NCBI GenBank assembly: GCA_913775975.1
Contig: CAJYLQ010000037.1
Location: 62,001 to 126,000 of the forward strand
Reading direction: 5' to 3'
Source of the DNA: an uncultured Sphingomonas sp.
Lineage (GTDB): Bacteria > Pseudomonadota > Alphaproteobacteria > Sphingomonadales > Sphingomonadaceae
DNA length: 64,000 bases
Below are positions 10,236 to 21,229 of the stretch, piece by piece. The translations under genes were made by a program, and so were the position numbers. The notes below the pieces were generated by a model, which saw only the letters and a list, made by a program, of their open reading frames with translations, had not been told where the DNA came from and did not search any database. How positions within the stretch are numbered: the first letter of the stretch is position 1; every line of letters begins with the position of its first letter.

Positions 10236-11918
10236 ATGATGGCTGGCGAGGGATTGGGAGCGGCGTGGGCGCGGCTGCGGCTGGCGGCACTGGGCCTCTC
10301 GCTGGGTGTCACGCTGCCGGCGGCGGCCCAGACGGCAACCTTCGAGCGCTTCACCTATGACGGCCACGCGCAGGAGCGGGTGGCGGCGGGACCCGGCGAA
10401 TATCGCAACCCGATCCTGTCCGGCTATTATCCCGATCCGTCGGTGACGCGGGTGGGCGACACCTACTACCTCGTCAATTCCAGCTTCGCCCATTATCCGG
10501 GCCTGCCGGTGTTCCGCTCGACCGACCTCGTCAACTGGACGCAGATCGGCAATGCGATCGACCGGCCGGACCAGCTGACGCTGGCGGGGCGGGGGGCGTC
10601 GGAGGCGGTATTCGCGCCGGACATCTCGTGGCACGCGGGCACCTTCTACATCGTCAACACCTGCGTCCGCTGCGAGGGCAACTTCGTCATCACCGCGAAG
10701 GATCCGGCCGGCCCCTGGTCGAAACCGATCCTGCTGCCGTTCGAGGGGATCGACCCGTCCATCTACTGGGAAGGCGACCGCGCCTATATCGTCAACAACC
10801 GCGCGCCCGCCGAGCCGCCCCGGTACGAGGGGCATCGCGCGATCTGGATCCAGGAATATGACTGGCGCGCCGGCAAGATGGTCGGTGAGAGCACGCAGCT
10901 GATCAATGGCGGCGTCGACATCACGAAGAAGCCCGTCTGGATCGAGGGGCCGCACATCTTCCGCCACGATGGCTGGTATTATCTGACCGCGGCGGAGGGC
11001 GGGACGAGCGACAATCATTCGCAGGTCGTGTTCCGGTCGAAGGCGCTGCGCGGCCCCTATGTTTCCTATGCCGACAATCCCATCCTGACGCAGCGCGACC
11101 TGCCGGCGGGGCGCGCCAACCCGATCACCTCCGCGGGTCATGCCACATTGGTGCAGACGCAAAAGGGGGACTGGTGGGCGACCTTCCTCGCGACGCGGCC
11201 CTATGCCGAGGGCCAGTATAATATCGGCCGCGAAACCTTCCTGCTGCCGGTCACGTGGGCGGATGGCTGGCCGCACATCCTGCCGCGTGGGCAGGCGATC
11301 CCCTTCGTGGCGAAGCGGCCCGACCTGCCTGCCGGGCCCGCGCCGAAGCTGCCGACCAGCGGCGATTTCGCCTATGTCGACGAGTTCGATGGCGACCGGC
11401 TGGGGATGGCGTGGATCGGCCTGCGCGCGCCCGGCCAGCCGTTCGCGACGGTGGGCGGGGGCGTCTTGCGCCTGACCTCCGCCGCGCCGCTCGGCGATCG
11501 GCAGGGGACGCCCGCCTTTGTCGGCCGGCGCCAGCAGCATCATGTCGCGACCATCTCCACCACCGTGCGCTTCGTGCCGGGCAAGGATGGTGCGCGCGCC
11601 GGGCTGGCGGCGGTGCAGAGCGACGAATCGAACCTGTTCTTCGGCATCACCCGCATCGCCGGGCGACCGATGGTAGCACTCTACGCTCGCGACAAGGCGC
11701 CGGCGGAAACGCTGGTCGCCAGCGCGCCGATCGACCCGTCCGGCCCCGTCACGTTGACGATCCGCGCGACGGGCGGCACGATGGCGTTCGATTATGCCAC
11801 GCCCGGCACGCCGGTGCGGACGCTGAAGGCGGGCTTCGACGCGACGCTGCTCAGCACGAAGGCGGCGGGCGGCTTCGTGGGCACGGTCGTCGGCCCCTAT
11901 AGCTACACGCCGCGATGA
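10236..11918 (+). CDS. Glycoside hydrolase family 43 protein
   Basis: YRNPILSGYYPDPSVTRVGDTYYLVNSSFAHYPGLPVFRSTDLVNWTQIG; ATG at 10236 follows an RBS-like GGGAG and precedes a signal-like segment. Confidence 0.9.
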   Translation: MMAGEGLGAAWARLRLAALGLSLGVTLPAAAQTATFERFTYDGHAQERVAAGPGEYRNPILSGYYPDPSVTRVGDTYYLVNSSFAHYPGLPVFRSTDLVNWTQIGNAIDRPDQLTLAGRGASEAVFAPDISWHAGTFYIVNTCVRCEGNFVITAKDPAGPWSKPILLPFEGIDPSIYWEGDRAYIVNNRAPAEPPRYEGHRAIWIQEYDWRAGKMVGESTQLINGGVDITKKPVWIEGPHIFRHDGWYYLTAAEGGTSDNHSQVVFRSKALRGPYVSYADNPILTQRDLPAGRANPITSAGHATLVQTQKGDWWATFLATRPYAEGQYNIGRETFLLPVTWADGWPHILPRGQAIPFVAKRPDLPAGPAPKLPTSGDFAYVDEFDGDRLGMAWIGLRAPGQPFATVGGGVLRLTSAAPLGDRQGTPAFVGRRQQHHVATISTTVRFVPGKDGARAGLAAVQSDESNLFFGITRIAGRPMVALYARDKAPAETLVASAPIDPSGPVTLTIRATGGTMAFDYATPGTPVRTLKAGFDATLLSTKAAGGFVGTVVGPYSYTPR

Positions 11919-13468
11919 TGCGGCTGGCGATCCTGCCGCTGGTCCTCGCGCTCGGCGCGGCGGCGCCGGCCCCGCCCTGGCAATCGGACCAGGGGGATGG
12001 CCGCTACGCCAACCCGCCTCTCTACGCCGATTATCCGGACCCGGACATCATCCGGGTGGGGGCGGATTTCTATTTCATCACCACCACCTTCGCCAATGTC
12101 CCCGGCCTGACGCTGATGACGTCGAAGGACCTGGTGAACTGGCGGTTCGTCGGCCATGTGATCGACCGGCTGGAGGGGCGGCCGCAATACGATCTGAAGG
12201 ATGGCGGCGCGTATCGCAGCGGCATCTTCGCGCCCAGCCTGCGTCATCATGACGGCATGTTCTATGTCGCGGTGACGCCCGTCGGGGAGAATACGCGCAT
12301 TTACCGCGCGCGCGATCCACACGGCCCCTGGACGATGAACCGCCTGACGGAGCCGGCCTTCGACCCCGGCCTGTTTTTCGACACCGATGGCCGTGGCTAT
12401 ATCGCGACCTCGATCGGGTCGGACGGCACGATCACGCTGCTCAGCCTCAGCGCGGACCTGCGGCGTATCACCGACAAGCGCGTCATCTATTTCAACAAAG
12501 GTGCCGAGGGATCGAAGCTCGTCCGGCGGGGCGACTATTACTACCTGTTCAATGCCATTCCGTCGAAGCTGGCGCTCACCGTATCCCGTGCCAAGGCGCT
12601 GACGGGGCCATGGGAAACGCGGCCGCAGATCGACGATACCAGCGGCGGCCATCAGGGTGCGATCGTCGACCTGCCCGACGGACGCGACTTCGGCTTCGTC
12701 ATGGTCGATGCCGGGGCGGTCGGTCGGATGACCAATATCAGCCCGATCCACTGGCGGGACGGCTGGCCCGTCTGGGGGACGCCCGATGCGCCCGGCCGGG
12801 TGCCGACGCTCGCGTTGAAGCCGATCCAGGGCAAGCCGGTGACGCTGCTCCCCGCCTCCGACGACTTTGCTGCGCGGGAGCTGGGGATGCAGTGGCAGTG
12901 GAACCACAATCCGCTGCCCGATCGCTGGTCGCTGACCGCCCGGCCCGGCTTCCTGCGGCTGAACGCGGCGCCGGGGGCGGATATCTGGACGGCGCGCAAC
13001 ACGCTGATCCAGAAGGGGCAGGGCCCCGCCAGCCGTGGAGAGGTATCGATCGACGCCGCCGGCATCCGGCCGGGCGACCAGTGCGGCTTCGGCACGTTCG
13101 GCAAGCATAATGGCCATATCGCGATCGGGCGCGACGCGGGGGGCCGGCTGACGCTGACGATGCGCGTCGTCACCGATGTGGCGGACGGCAAGACGACGCG
13201 GCGGACCGAGGATGTCCGCATCGCCGCGCGGCCGGTGGCGGGATCGCGCCTGTTCCTGCGCACCGACATGGACTTTCGCGCCGGTATGGGCCGGGTCGCC
13301 TATAGCGTGGACGGACGCAGCTGGGCCGGCATGGGCGGCGAGTTCCCCATCGCCTATGACTGGCGCACGGGCACGTTTCAGGGGCCGCAATATGCGCTGT
13401 TCTGCTACAATCCGGCCGGCACCGGCGGGCGGATGGACGTCGACTGGTTCCGCCTGAGCCGGCCGTGA
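11915..13468 (+). CDS. Glycoside hydrolase family 43 protein
   Basis: YANPPLYADYPDPDIIRVGADFYFITTTFANVPGLTLMTSKDLVNWRFVGHV; overlaps the preceding GH43 stop. Confidence 0.9.
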   Translation: MMRLAILPLVLALGAAAPAPPWQSDQGDGRYANPPLYADYPDPDIIRVGADFYFITTTFANVPGLTLMTSKDLVNWRFVGHVIDRLEGRPQYDLKDGGAYRSGIFAPSLRHHDGMFYVAVTPVGENTRIYRARDPHGPWTMNRLTEPAFDPGLFFDTDGRGYIATSIGSDGTITLLSLSADLRRITDKRVIYFNKGAEGSKLVRRGDYYYLFNAIPSKLALTVSRAKALTGPWETRPQIDDTSGGHQGAIVDLPDGRDFGFVMVDAGAVGRMTNISPIHWRDGWPVWGTPDAPGRVPTLALKPIQGKPVTLLPASDDFAARELGMQWQWNHNPLPDRWSLTARPGFLRLNAAPGADIWTARNTLIQKGQGPASRGEVSIDAAGIRPGDQCGFGTFGKHNGHIAIGRDAGGRLTLTMRVVTDVADGKTTRRTEDVRIAARPVAGSRLFLRTDMDFRAGMGRVAYSVDGRSWAGMGGEFPIAYDWRTGTFQGPQYALFCYNPAGTGGRMDVDWFRLSRP

Positions 13469-13475
13469 TCGCCCC

Positions 13476-15548
13476 TCAGCCCGTCACCCGGACCGATACA
13501 CGCACCGTGCGCGGGGCGCCGGGATAGATCCAGAGGGGGCTGTAGGAGCTGAGCGCATATCGCGCGTCGAACAGGTTGTCCGCCTCCGCCCGCAACGTCA
13601 GTCGTGGCGACAGCGCATATTCCACCGCCGCCTTCACCTTGACATAGGCGGGCAGGACCAATCCGCTGGCATCGACCGCGCCGGCCCGGTCGCCGACATA
13701 ATTGAGGCCGCCGCTGACCGACAGGCCCCGCCCGCCGGCATCGAGGAACCGGCCAAGCGCGAAAAGCGTGCCGCTATGCGCGGGGACGTTCAGAACGCGG
13801 TTCGTGGCGAATTTCGTGTCGTCGGCGCGGGCGTGCGTCCACGCATAGTTGGCGACGATCTGCCAGTGTGGAGCGACCGTCACCGCCGCATCCGCCTCGA
13901 TCCCATGACTTTTCAGGCTGCCGATCGGGGCGAGGAAGTTGGGATCGACCGGGTCGTTGGTCAGGATGCCCTGCTTCTTCACCCCGAACCACGTCACGGC
14001 AAGGTCGATGCGCGGCCAGCGGCCCGCAACGCCCAGTTCATATCCCTTGCCCTCCTCGGGTGCGAAGCCCTGGCCCTGCCGGTCGGTGCCCGAGTTGAGG
14101 ATGAAGCTTTCCCCCCAGCTGCCGTGCAGCGCGACCGTTTCGGTCACGGCATAGCGGGCGGCGGCGCGGAACTTGACGGGCTGGTCGACCCGGCGGCCGG
14201 TCTGGCCGGTCCGGTTGTTCAGGATGCGCTGGCGATAGGCGTCCAGCCGCACGCCGCCCGACAGCGTCAGCCGGTCGGTCGCCTCCCACAGATCCTGTGC
14301 GTAGAGTGTGCCGGCCCAGCGCTTTTCTCGATTGTTGGTGAAGGGCAGCAGCGTCGGCGGCGTCTGGCCATAGACCGGGTTCAGCACATCGATCGCATAG
14401 GGCGCGGCGGCGCTGGGATTGCGACGCATCCACCGCTCTGCATAGTCGAGCGTGTACCCCTTGATCCCGATCGCGGGCCGGTGCCGGCCCAGCTGGCCGG
14501 ACAGCTCCAGCCGTGCCGAAAGGTCGTCGACCAGGAAGTCGCGCGAGCGCCGCTGCCGCCACAGCGTCGTGCCGCCGACCAGCCGCGACTGATCCGACGA
14601 AAAGCCCTTCAGCGATCCCGTCCGCCACGCGACGCCGCCGTCCAGCCGCCATGACCCGCCAAGGTCGAACAGGCCGGTCAGTTGATGGCGTTCGTTGCGG
14701 AACCGCGTCGTACCGTCATTGGGCTCACCGACGTAGCGGTTGCGCGGCACGGCGTTGGCATCGCCGTTGAGCGCCGGCACGCCCCGGTCAAACAGCGTGT
14801 CGAAGCGCGTGATCTCGCCGACATAGGTGATGCGCACGGCATCGCTGGGTCGCCATGTCAGCGATGGCGCGACGACGCGGCGTTGCAGGCCGACGAAGTC
14901 GCGCCAGCCATCCGAATCCTCCGCCGCCACGACGATGCGGCCCGCGATCGTGCGCGACAGCGGAACCGTGCCGTCCAGCTCCATCCGGCGCGTGTTGAAC
15001 GACCCGTAGAGGAAGGTCGCGCTGGCGGCCGGGACGAAGCCGGGCGTCTTGCTGACCAGATTCACCCGGCCGGCCGGGTCGATATCGCCGAACAACGCGC
15101 CTGCCGGGCCCTTCAGCAGCTCGATCCGCTCGGTCGTGGCGGGATCACGCGGGGGCGCCATGCCGCGATTGGCAAGGAAGCCGTCGACATAATATTCCGC
15201 GCCGCCATCGGGCGTGCCCAGGAACCCGCGGATGGCGAAATTGTCCATCACGCCGCCGCGATTGTTCTGATTGCTGACCCCGCTGACCAGTTCCAGCGCA
15301 TCCGACAGGCGATAGGCGCCGGCGGCGGTCAGGATATCCCGTTCGATCGAGCGGCTCGACTGCGACATCGTCTCGGTCGCGATGTCGGAGGAGATGGTTG
15401 CATCCGCGCTCGCGCGGCGCGTGCCCAGCACGACGATCTCGGTTTCGCCGTCACGCGGTTCGGTGGTGTCGGCCGGCTCCGCAGCGGCGGTCAAGGGCAG
15501 GGCGAGCAGCAACAGCGGGGCGGACAGCACCGGATGACGATGAAGCAC
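13476..15548 (-). CDS. TonB-dependent (siderophore-type) outer membrane receptor
   Basis: Signal-like N-terminus, plug domain (GVMDNFAIRGFLGTPDGGAEYYVDGF...ERIELLKGPAGALFGDIDPAGRVNLVSKTP) and beta-barrel C-terminus; start uncertain (GTG at 15548 or upstream). Confidence 0.9.
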   Translation of the reverse strand: MLHRHPVLSAPLLLLALPLTAAAEPADTTEPRDGETEIVVLGTRRASADATISSDIATETMSQSSRSIERDILTAAGAYRLSDALELVSGVSNQNNRGGVMDNFAIRGFLGTPDGGAEYYVDGFLANRGMAPPRDPATTERIELLKGPAGALFGDIDPAGRVNLVSKTPGFVPAASATFLYGSFNTRRMELDGTVPLSRTIAGRIVVAAEDSDGWRDFVGLQRRVVAPSLTWRPSDAVRITYVGEITRFDTLFDRGVPALNGDANAVPRNRYVGEPNDGTTRFRNERHQLTGLFDLGGSWRLDGGVAWRTGSLKGFSSDQSRLVGGTTLWRQRRSRDFLVDDLSARLELSGQLGRHRPAIGIKGYTLDYAERWMRRNPSAAAPYAIDVLNPVYGQTPPTLLPFTNNREKRWAGTLYAQDLWEATDRLTLSGGVRLDAYRQRILNNRTGQTGRRVDQPVKFRAAARYAVTETVALHGSWGESFILNSGTDRQGQGFAPEEGKGYELGVAGRWPRIDLAVTWFGVKKQGILTNDPVDPNFLAPIGSLKSHGIEADAAVTVAPHWQIVANYAWTHARADDTKFATNRVLNVPAHSGTLFALGRFLDAGGRGLSVSGGLNYVGDRAGAVDASGLVLPAYVKVKAAVEYALSPRLTLRAEADNLFDARYALSSYSPLWIYPGAPRTVRVSVRVTG

Positions 15549-15662
15549 GGATGACGATCCTGTTATGATGTATCGTCGCAACTGTCGGAACGCGGGTGCG
15601 GCGTCAATCCCCATTGGCGGTGTCGGAAGGGGTGGGCGGCGGTCGACCCGCCGCCCACGGAA

Positions 15663-16874
15663 TCAGTCGGTCGCCTTGCCTGACGGCGTGTTGACGCCCA
15701 TCGACTGCAGGTAGCGCTTCACGTTGCGCGCCGCCTGCCGCAGCCGCTGTTCGTTCTCCACCATCGCGATGCGGACGTACCCCTCGCCATTCTCGCCGTA
15801 CCCGACGCCCGGCGCGACCGCGACCTTCGCCTCCGTCAGCAATTGCTTGGAGAATTCCAGGCTGCCCAGATGACGCAGCGCCGGCGGCAGCGGCGCCCAG
15901 GCGAACATGCTGGCGGGCGGGGCGGGTATATCCCAGCCGGCGCGGCCGAAGCTTTCGACCAGCACGTCGCGGCGCTTGTGATAGAGCTGGCGGTTCTGCT
16001 CGACGATATCCTGTGGGCCGTTCAGCGCGGCGCAGGCGGCGGCCTGGATCGGCGTGAAGGCGCCATAGTCGAGATACGACTTCACCCGCGTCATCGCCGC
16101 GATCAGCCGCTTGTTGCCGACCGCGAAGCCGATCCGCCAGCCGGCCATCGAATAGGTCTTGGACAGGCTGGTGAATTCGATCGCGACGTCCTTGGCGCCG
16201 GGCACCTGCAGGATCGAGACGGTCGGCTTGCCGTCGAAATACAGCTCCGAATAGGCGAGGTCGGAGATGATCCAGACCTCGTTCTCCTTCGCCCAGGCGA
16301 CCAGCCGTTCGTAGAAGGCGAGGTCGACCGTCTCGGCGGTCGGGTTCGAGGGATAGTTGACCACCAGCACCGACGGGCGCGGGATGGTGAATTCCATCGC
16401 GCGCTGCAGGCTTTCGAAATAATGCTCATCCGGCGTCGTCGGCACCGCGCGGATCGTCGCGCCGGCGATGATGAAGCCGAAGGTGTGGATGGGATAGGAC
16501 GGGTTCGGCGCCAGCACGACGTCGCCCGGCGCGGTGATCGCGGTGGCGAGGCTGGCCAGCCCCTCCTTCGACCCCATGGTCACGACGACCTCCGTCTCCG
16601 GATCGACGTCGACGCCGAAGCGGCGGCCGTAATAGTTCGCCTGCGCACGCCGCAGGCCGGGAATCCCCTTCGACTGGGAATAGCCGTGCGCGGAGGGCTT
16701 GCTGGCGACCTCGACCAGCTTCTCGATGACGTGCGGCGGCGGCGGCAGGTCGGGATTGCCCATGCCAAGGTCGATGATGTCCTCGCCACCGCTGCGCGCC
16801 TGTGCCCGCATCGCGTTGACCTCCGCGATGACATAGGGCGGCAGACGCTTCATGCGGTAGAATTCGTCGGACAT
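15663..16874 (-). CDS. alaC: PLP-dependent class I/II aminotransferase, AlaC-type
   Basis: MSDEFYRMKRLPPYVIAEVNAMRAQARSGGEDIIDLGMGNPDLPPPPHVIEKL...SLSKTYSMAGWRIGFAVGN. Confidence 0.88.
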   Translation of the reverse strand: MSDEFYRMKRLPPYVIAEVNAMRAQARSGGEDIIDLGMGNPDLPPPPHVIEKLVEVASKPSAHGYSQSKGIPGLRRAQANYYGRRFGVDVDPETEVVVTMGSKEGLASLATAITAPGDVVLAPNPSYPIHTFGFIIAGATIRAVPTTPDEHYFESLQRAMEFTIPRPSVLVVNYPSNPTAETVDLAFYERLVAWAKENEVWIISDLAYSELYFDGKPTVSILQVPGAKDVAIEFTSLSKTYSMAGWRIGFAVGNKRLIAAMTRVKSYLDYGAFTPIQAAACAALNGPQDIVEQNRQLYHKRRDVLVESFGRAGWDIPAPPASMFAWAPLPPALRHLGSLEFSKQLLTEAKVAVAPGVGYGENGEGYVRIAMVENEQRLRQAARNVKRYLQSMGVNTPSGKATD

Positions 16875-16998
16875 GGCTTCCTCTTCGCTGTCGCGTCGCC
16901 CATGTACGCCGTCCGGCGCGGACAGGCCAGTCCATCCCGGCGCTTCCGCTGACGGCCACGCTCCGCTAGGCTGGCGCTATCGATCCGAGGAGAGTGAC

Positions 16999-18747
16999 AT
17001 GGCCGCTTCAGCGCCCGACACCGACGCGCCAGCCCCTGATGCCGGCAGTGATCCGGCGGCCGCCATGCCCAGCCTCGAGGAGATGCAGCACTGGACCTGG
17101 GTGATGGGCCGGATGCAGCAGATGATGATGCAGCAGGGCCTGGCCGCACTGCCGACCGTGCCCGGCATCAACGATCCCGCGACGCTGGAGCGGCTGGACG
17201 ATTTCTGGACCGACAGCCTGAACCTGTGGCAGCGCTTCCTGACCCCGGCGGGGGACGGGGAGGCGGCCCCCGCTTCGCCGCCGCCCGACCGCCGGTTCCG
17301 CGCGGATGCGTGGCGTGAACCGGCGTTCGACATGATCCGCCAGAGCTACGTGATGATCGCCGATCATATGCTGCGCGGCGTCGACGCGGTTGAGGGGATC
17401 GATCCGAAGCAGAAGGAGCAGCTGCGCTTCGCCACCCAGACGCTCGTCGATGCGATGAGCCCCACGAACTTCCCCTGGACCAACCCGGAAGTGATCGCCC
17501 GCACCGTCGAAACGCGCGGCGAGAACCTGATGAAGGGCCTTCAGCACATGATGGCCGACATGGGCCGGGGCCAGCTGACGCATACCGATGGCAACGTGTT
17601 CGAGGTCGGCCGCAACCTCGCCACCACGCCGGGCCAGGTCGTCAAGCGGACCGAGCTGTACGAACTGATCCAGTACGCGCCCGCCACGGAAACGGTGTTC
17701 GCCACGCCGCTGGTGATCTTCCCGCCCTGGATCAACCGCTTCTACATCCTCGACCTGACGCCGGAAAAGAGCTTCATCCGCTGGGCGGTGGAGCAGGGCC
17801 TGACCGTATTCATGGTCTCGTGGCGATCGGCGGATGCGTCGATGAAGGATGTGACGTGGGACGATTATGTCCGCGCGCAGATCGACGCGGTGGAGACGGT
17901 GCGCGCGCTGCTCGACGTACCGTCCGTCCATACCATCGGTTATTGCGTCGCGGGGACGACGCTGGCGGCGACGCTGGCGGTGCTCGCCGCGCAGGATCGG
18001 GCCGAGGCGGTGGCCAGCGCGACCTTCTTCACCGCGCAGGTCGATTTCGCCGATGCCGGCGACCTCAAGCATTTCGTCGATGACGAACAGCTGAAGATGC
18101 TAGCCACGCTGTCGCCGGAGGGGTTCCTGGACGGGCGGTACATGGCCGCGACGTTCAACCTGCTGCGCGGGCGCGACCTGATCTGGAACTACGTCACCAA
18201 CAACTACCTGCTGGGCAAGGATTATGCGCCGTTCGATCTGCTCCACTGGAACGGCGACACGACGAACCTGCCGTCGAAATGGCACCTGTCGTACCTGACC
18301 GACCTGTATCGCGACAATCTGCTGGTCCGGCCGGGCGCGCTCAGCATCGACGGTACGCCGCTCGACCTGACGCGTGTCACCACCCCCGCCTATGTCCAGG
18401 CCGGGCGCGAGGATCATATCGCGCCGGCGGAAAGCGTGTGGAAGGTGACCGGCCAATTCACCGGCCCGCTGCGCTTCATACTGGCGGGATCGGGGCACAT
18501 CGCCGGCGTCGTCAATCCGCCGTCGCTGGGCAAATACCAGTATTGGACGAACGAATCGGGTGCCGGTTCGCTCGCGGAATTCATCGCGGGCGCGACCGAG
18601 ACGAAGGGCAGCTGGTGGCCGGATTGGCTGGCCTGGATTGCCGCCCGGTCAGGCGAGCGCATAGCCGCCGACGGGGCGCGCCAGCCGGGGGAGGGCGCCT
18701 TGCCCGCCTTGTGCCCAGCGCCGGGAGACTATGTTCGCACGCGTTGA
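16999..18747 (+). CDS. phaC: Class I poly(R)-hydroxyalkanoate synthase
   Basis: NPWINRFYILDLTPEKSFIRWAVEQGLTVFMVSWR-type core; lipase-like box GYCVAGTTLA; phasin downstream. Confidence 0.93.
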   Translation: MAASAPDTDAPAPDAGSDPAAAMPSLEEMQHWTWVMGRMQQMMMQQGLAALPTVPGINDPATLERLDDFWTDSLNLWQRFLTPAGDGEAAPASPPPDRRFRADAWREPAFDMIRQSYVMIADHMLRGVDAVEGIDPKQKEQLRFATQTLVDAMSPTNFPWTNPEVIARTVETRGENLMKGLQHMMADMGRGQLTHTDGNVFEVGRNLATTPGQVVKRTELYELIQYAPATETVFATPLVIFPPWINRFYILDLTPEKSFIRWAVEQGLTVFMVSWRSADASMKDVTWDDYVRAQIDAVETVRALLDVPSVHTIGYCVAGTTLAATLAVLAAQDRAEAVASATFFTAQVDFADAGDLKHFVDDEQLKMLATLSPEGFLDGRYMAATFNLLRGRDLIWNYVTNNYLLGKDYAPFDLLHWNGDTTNLPSKWHLSYLTDLYRDNLLVRPGALSIDGTPLDLTRVTTPAYVQAGREDHIAPAESVWKVTGQFTGPLRFILAGSGHIAGVVNPPSLGKYQYWTNESGAGSLAEFIAGATETKGSWWPDWLAWIAARSGERIAADGARQPGEGALPALCPAPGDYVRTR

Positions 18748-18837
18748 TTTGTCAGGTTTGTTGCACTGCACAAATTTACTTGAAACACCTCCGTCACTCG
18801 ATTATGTTGCGTCGCAGCAGATTGGGAGACGGGTGCG

Positions 18838-19767
18838 ATGGCTGCATCAGAGGACAAGCGTACGCGGCGCAAGCCGGCGGCTGCGTCGGTAACGATCCCG
18901 CATGTCGATACGGCGTCCGCCGAATCGGCCCCGCCGCTGCCCGGCCTGCCGGGTGCAAGCGTTCCCGCCCGCCCCGTGCGTCGTACCGTCGCGAAGGCGA
19001 CGCCGGCAAAGGTCGCGACGCCCGCCGCGCCGATTGAGGCCCCCGCGCCGGCCGCTCCGATCGAGGCGGTTGCGACCCCGGTCGTGGCAGCGCCCGTGCC
19101 GATCGCTTCTCTCGCCCCCACGGCGCCCGCCGTTGCCGAAGCTGTCGAGACGGTGACGGAGCAGGCCGAACAGGCGGTGGAAACCGCCACCCAATCCCTC
19201 GCGACCGCAGCGCATGACACGGCCGATGCCGTTCAGGCGCCGATCGCGAAGACCACCGACCTCGCCGTCGAGGCGAGCCGCAAGACCGAAAACGTGGCCC
19301 GCGCCGCGCTTGCCAAACAGGAGACGACGATCATGGATACGGTTCAGAACACCGCCGAGAAGACCCAGGCTTTCTTCGCCGACGCCAATGAGCGCACCAA
19401 GGGCGCGATGGAGAAGGGCGCGAAGCTGTTCCAGGAAATGACCGAGTTTGGCAAGGGCAACGTCGAGGCCGTCGTCGAATCGTCGAAGATCGCCGCGCGC
19501 GGTTTCGAGACGATGGGCCAGGACGCCGCCGCGTACCTGAAGACCTCGTTCGAGGAAGCCAGCCAGGCGCTGCGCACGCTGTCGTCGATCAAGTCGCCGA
19601 CCGAGCTGATGAAGTTCCAGGCCGACTATATGCGCTCGGCGTTCGACGCGATGGTCGCCCAGACCTCGCGCGGGACCGAGGCTTCGCTGAAGCTGGCCGG
19701 TGAGGTCGCGCAGCCGATCTCGAACCGCGTCGCGGTCGCGGCCGAGAAGCTGAAGGTCAACGCCTGA
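18838..19767 (+). CDS. Phasin family protein with long Ala/Pro/Val-rich N-terminus
   Basis: C-terminal phasin-like helices ([49 protein letters not shown]); next to phaC. Confidence 0.88.
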   Translation: MAASEDKRTRRKPAAASVTIPHVDTASAESAPPLPGLPGASVPARPVRRTVAKATPAKVATPAAPIEAPAPAAPIEAVATPVVAAPVPIASLAPTAPAVAEAVETVTEQAEQAVETATQSLATAAHDTADAVQAPIAKTTDLAVEASRKTENVARAALAKQETTIMDTVQNTAEKTQAFFADANERTKGAMEKGAKLFQEMTEFGKGNVEAVVESSKIAARGFETMGQDAAAYLKTSFEEASQALRTLSSIKSPTELMKFQADYMRSAFDAMVAQTSRGTEASLKLAGEVAQPISNRVAVAAEKLKVNA

Positions 19768-19937
19768 TCCGGCGGGATATCCGCCCGGTGGCGGATATCC
19801 GGATCGATCGGGGGCGGCGGGCACCGACGGGTGTGCGCCGCCCCTTTTGCGTGGCGCGCTTTTCCCATGTGGCGGGTCTTGCCGCAGCCGCGTCGGATGC
19901 CATATTCTGGCGACGCATGGACAGGCTGGATCACACC

Positions 19938-20276
19938 ATGGCCGATCACCGTGAGGGTGATGGCGGCGGCGACAATGGCGGCACGGGCATCGACCTGGCC
20001 ACCAAGACGCGGACCCGCACCAAGCAACCCACGCCCTATCGCGTGCTGATGCTGAATGACGACTACACGCCGATGGAGTTCGTAGTGCTGTGCCTGCAGC
20101 GCTTCTTCCGCATGGACATGGAGCAGGCGACGCGCGTGATGCTGCACGTCCACCAGCGCGGCGTCGGCGTGTGCGGCGTCTTTTCCTATGAGGTCGCGGA
20201 AACGAAGGTGGGGCAGGTGATCGATTTCGCCCGCCAGCACCAGCATCCGCTGCAATGCACGCTGGAGAAGGCCTGA
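19938..20276 (+). CDS. clpS: ATP-dependent Clp protease adaptor ClpS
   Basis: [58 protein letters not shown]. Confidence 0.95.
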   Translation: MADHREGDGGGDNGGTGIDLATKTRTRTKQPTPYRVLMLNDDYTPMEFVVLCLQRFFRMDMEQATRVMLHVHQRGVGVCGVFSYEVAETKVGQVIDFARQHQHPLQCTLEKA

Positions 20277-20301
20277 ACGCAGGCCCGCTCGTCGGCGCGC
20301 G

Positions 20302-21036
20302 TCACTCGGCGACCTGCAGCCACTCCAGATCGAACTTCGCGTTCCGGTCGACATAATTGGCGGCGCGCATCAGCTTCGCCTCGTCCACCAGCGTCAGGCG
20401 CCCGGCGGCCCGGGCGATCAGGCCCTGCTCCTCCAGCTGGCGGAGCATCCGGTTCACATGGACGGCGGTCAGCCCGATCGCGTCGCCGATCTCCTCCTGT
20501 GTGATCCCCAGCGCGAAGACGGTGCCGATCGACGGATCGAGTTCGCGCATCCGGTCGCGCAGCTCCAGCAGCAGCGCCGCGACCCGCGCGCGGGCGGAGG
20601 TGCGGCCGACCGCCGCCAGCCGGTCCGTCATCGCGACGCGCACGCGCTGCTCGCTCGCCATCAGCGCCATGGCGAGGCGCGGGCATGACGATACCAGCTC
20701 CGCCAAGACCTGCCGGTCGAACGGGCTGACGGTACAGTCGGTGATCGCCATCACGGTTTCCGGCGCGGTCGCGTAGACCAGCGTCGCCGTCGCGATGATA
20801 TCGCCCGGGAACAGGAATCGCAGAATCTGCCGGCTGCCGTCGTCCAGCAGCACATAGCTCATCATCGTCCCCTCGCGCAGGACGAACAGATCGCTGACGC
20901 GATCATTCTCGCTGAACAGCGCGGCGCCACGGCGCAGCCTGCGCTCGCGCTCTTCCAATCGCCGCAGCATGTCGCGCTCCTGTGCGGTCAACGCGATCAG
21001 CCCGTTCAGCCGCGTGGCCAGCCAACTATCCGGCAC
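20302..21036 (-). CDS. Crp/Fnr-family transcriptional regulator
   Basis: Cyclic-nucleotide-binding-type N-terminus (FVLREGTMMSYVLLDDGSRQILRFLFPGDII) and HTH (TQEEIGDAIGLTAVHVNRMLRQLEEQGLI). Confidence 0.9.
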   Translation of the reverse strand: MPDSWLATRLNGLIALTAQERDMLRRLEERERRLRRGAALFSENDRVSDLFVLREGTMMSYVLLDDGSRQILRFLFPGDIIATATLVYATAPETVMAITDCTVSPFDRQVLAELVSSCPRLAMALMASEQRVRVAMTDRLAAVGRTSARARVAALLLELRDRMRELDPSIGTVFALGITQEEIGDAIGLTAVHVNRMLRQLEEQGLIARAAGRLTLVDEAKLMRAANYVDRNAKFDLEWLQVAE

Positions 21037-21229
21037 GATGTGACATATCTCCCGTTAAACGACGCCGATTAGGCGGTACGGGCCACGAGGCGCATTAAAG
21101 TCGATCAACACGGTGGCGCGTCGTGGGGCGGCGGTGGCACCCACGCATCGGCAACGTCGTCGCGCCTGACCCGCGTGCGGCCGTGCGAGGGTGCTTGCAC
21201 CTTGCCGCCGTCGCGATAGGGGTGGGGCC

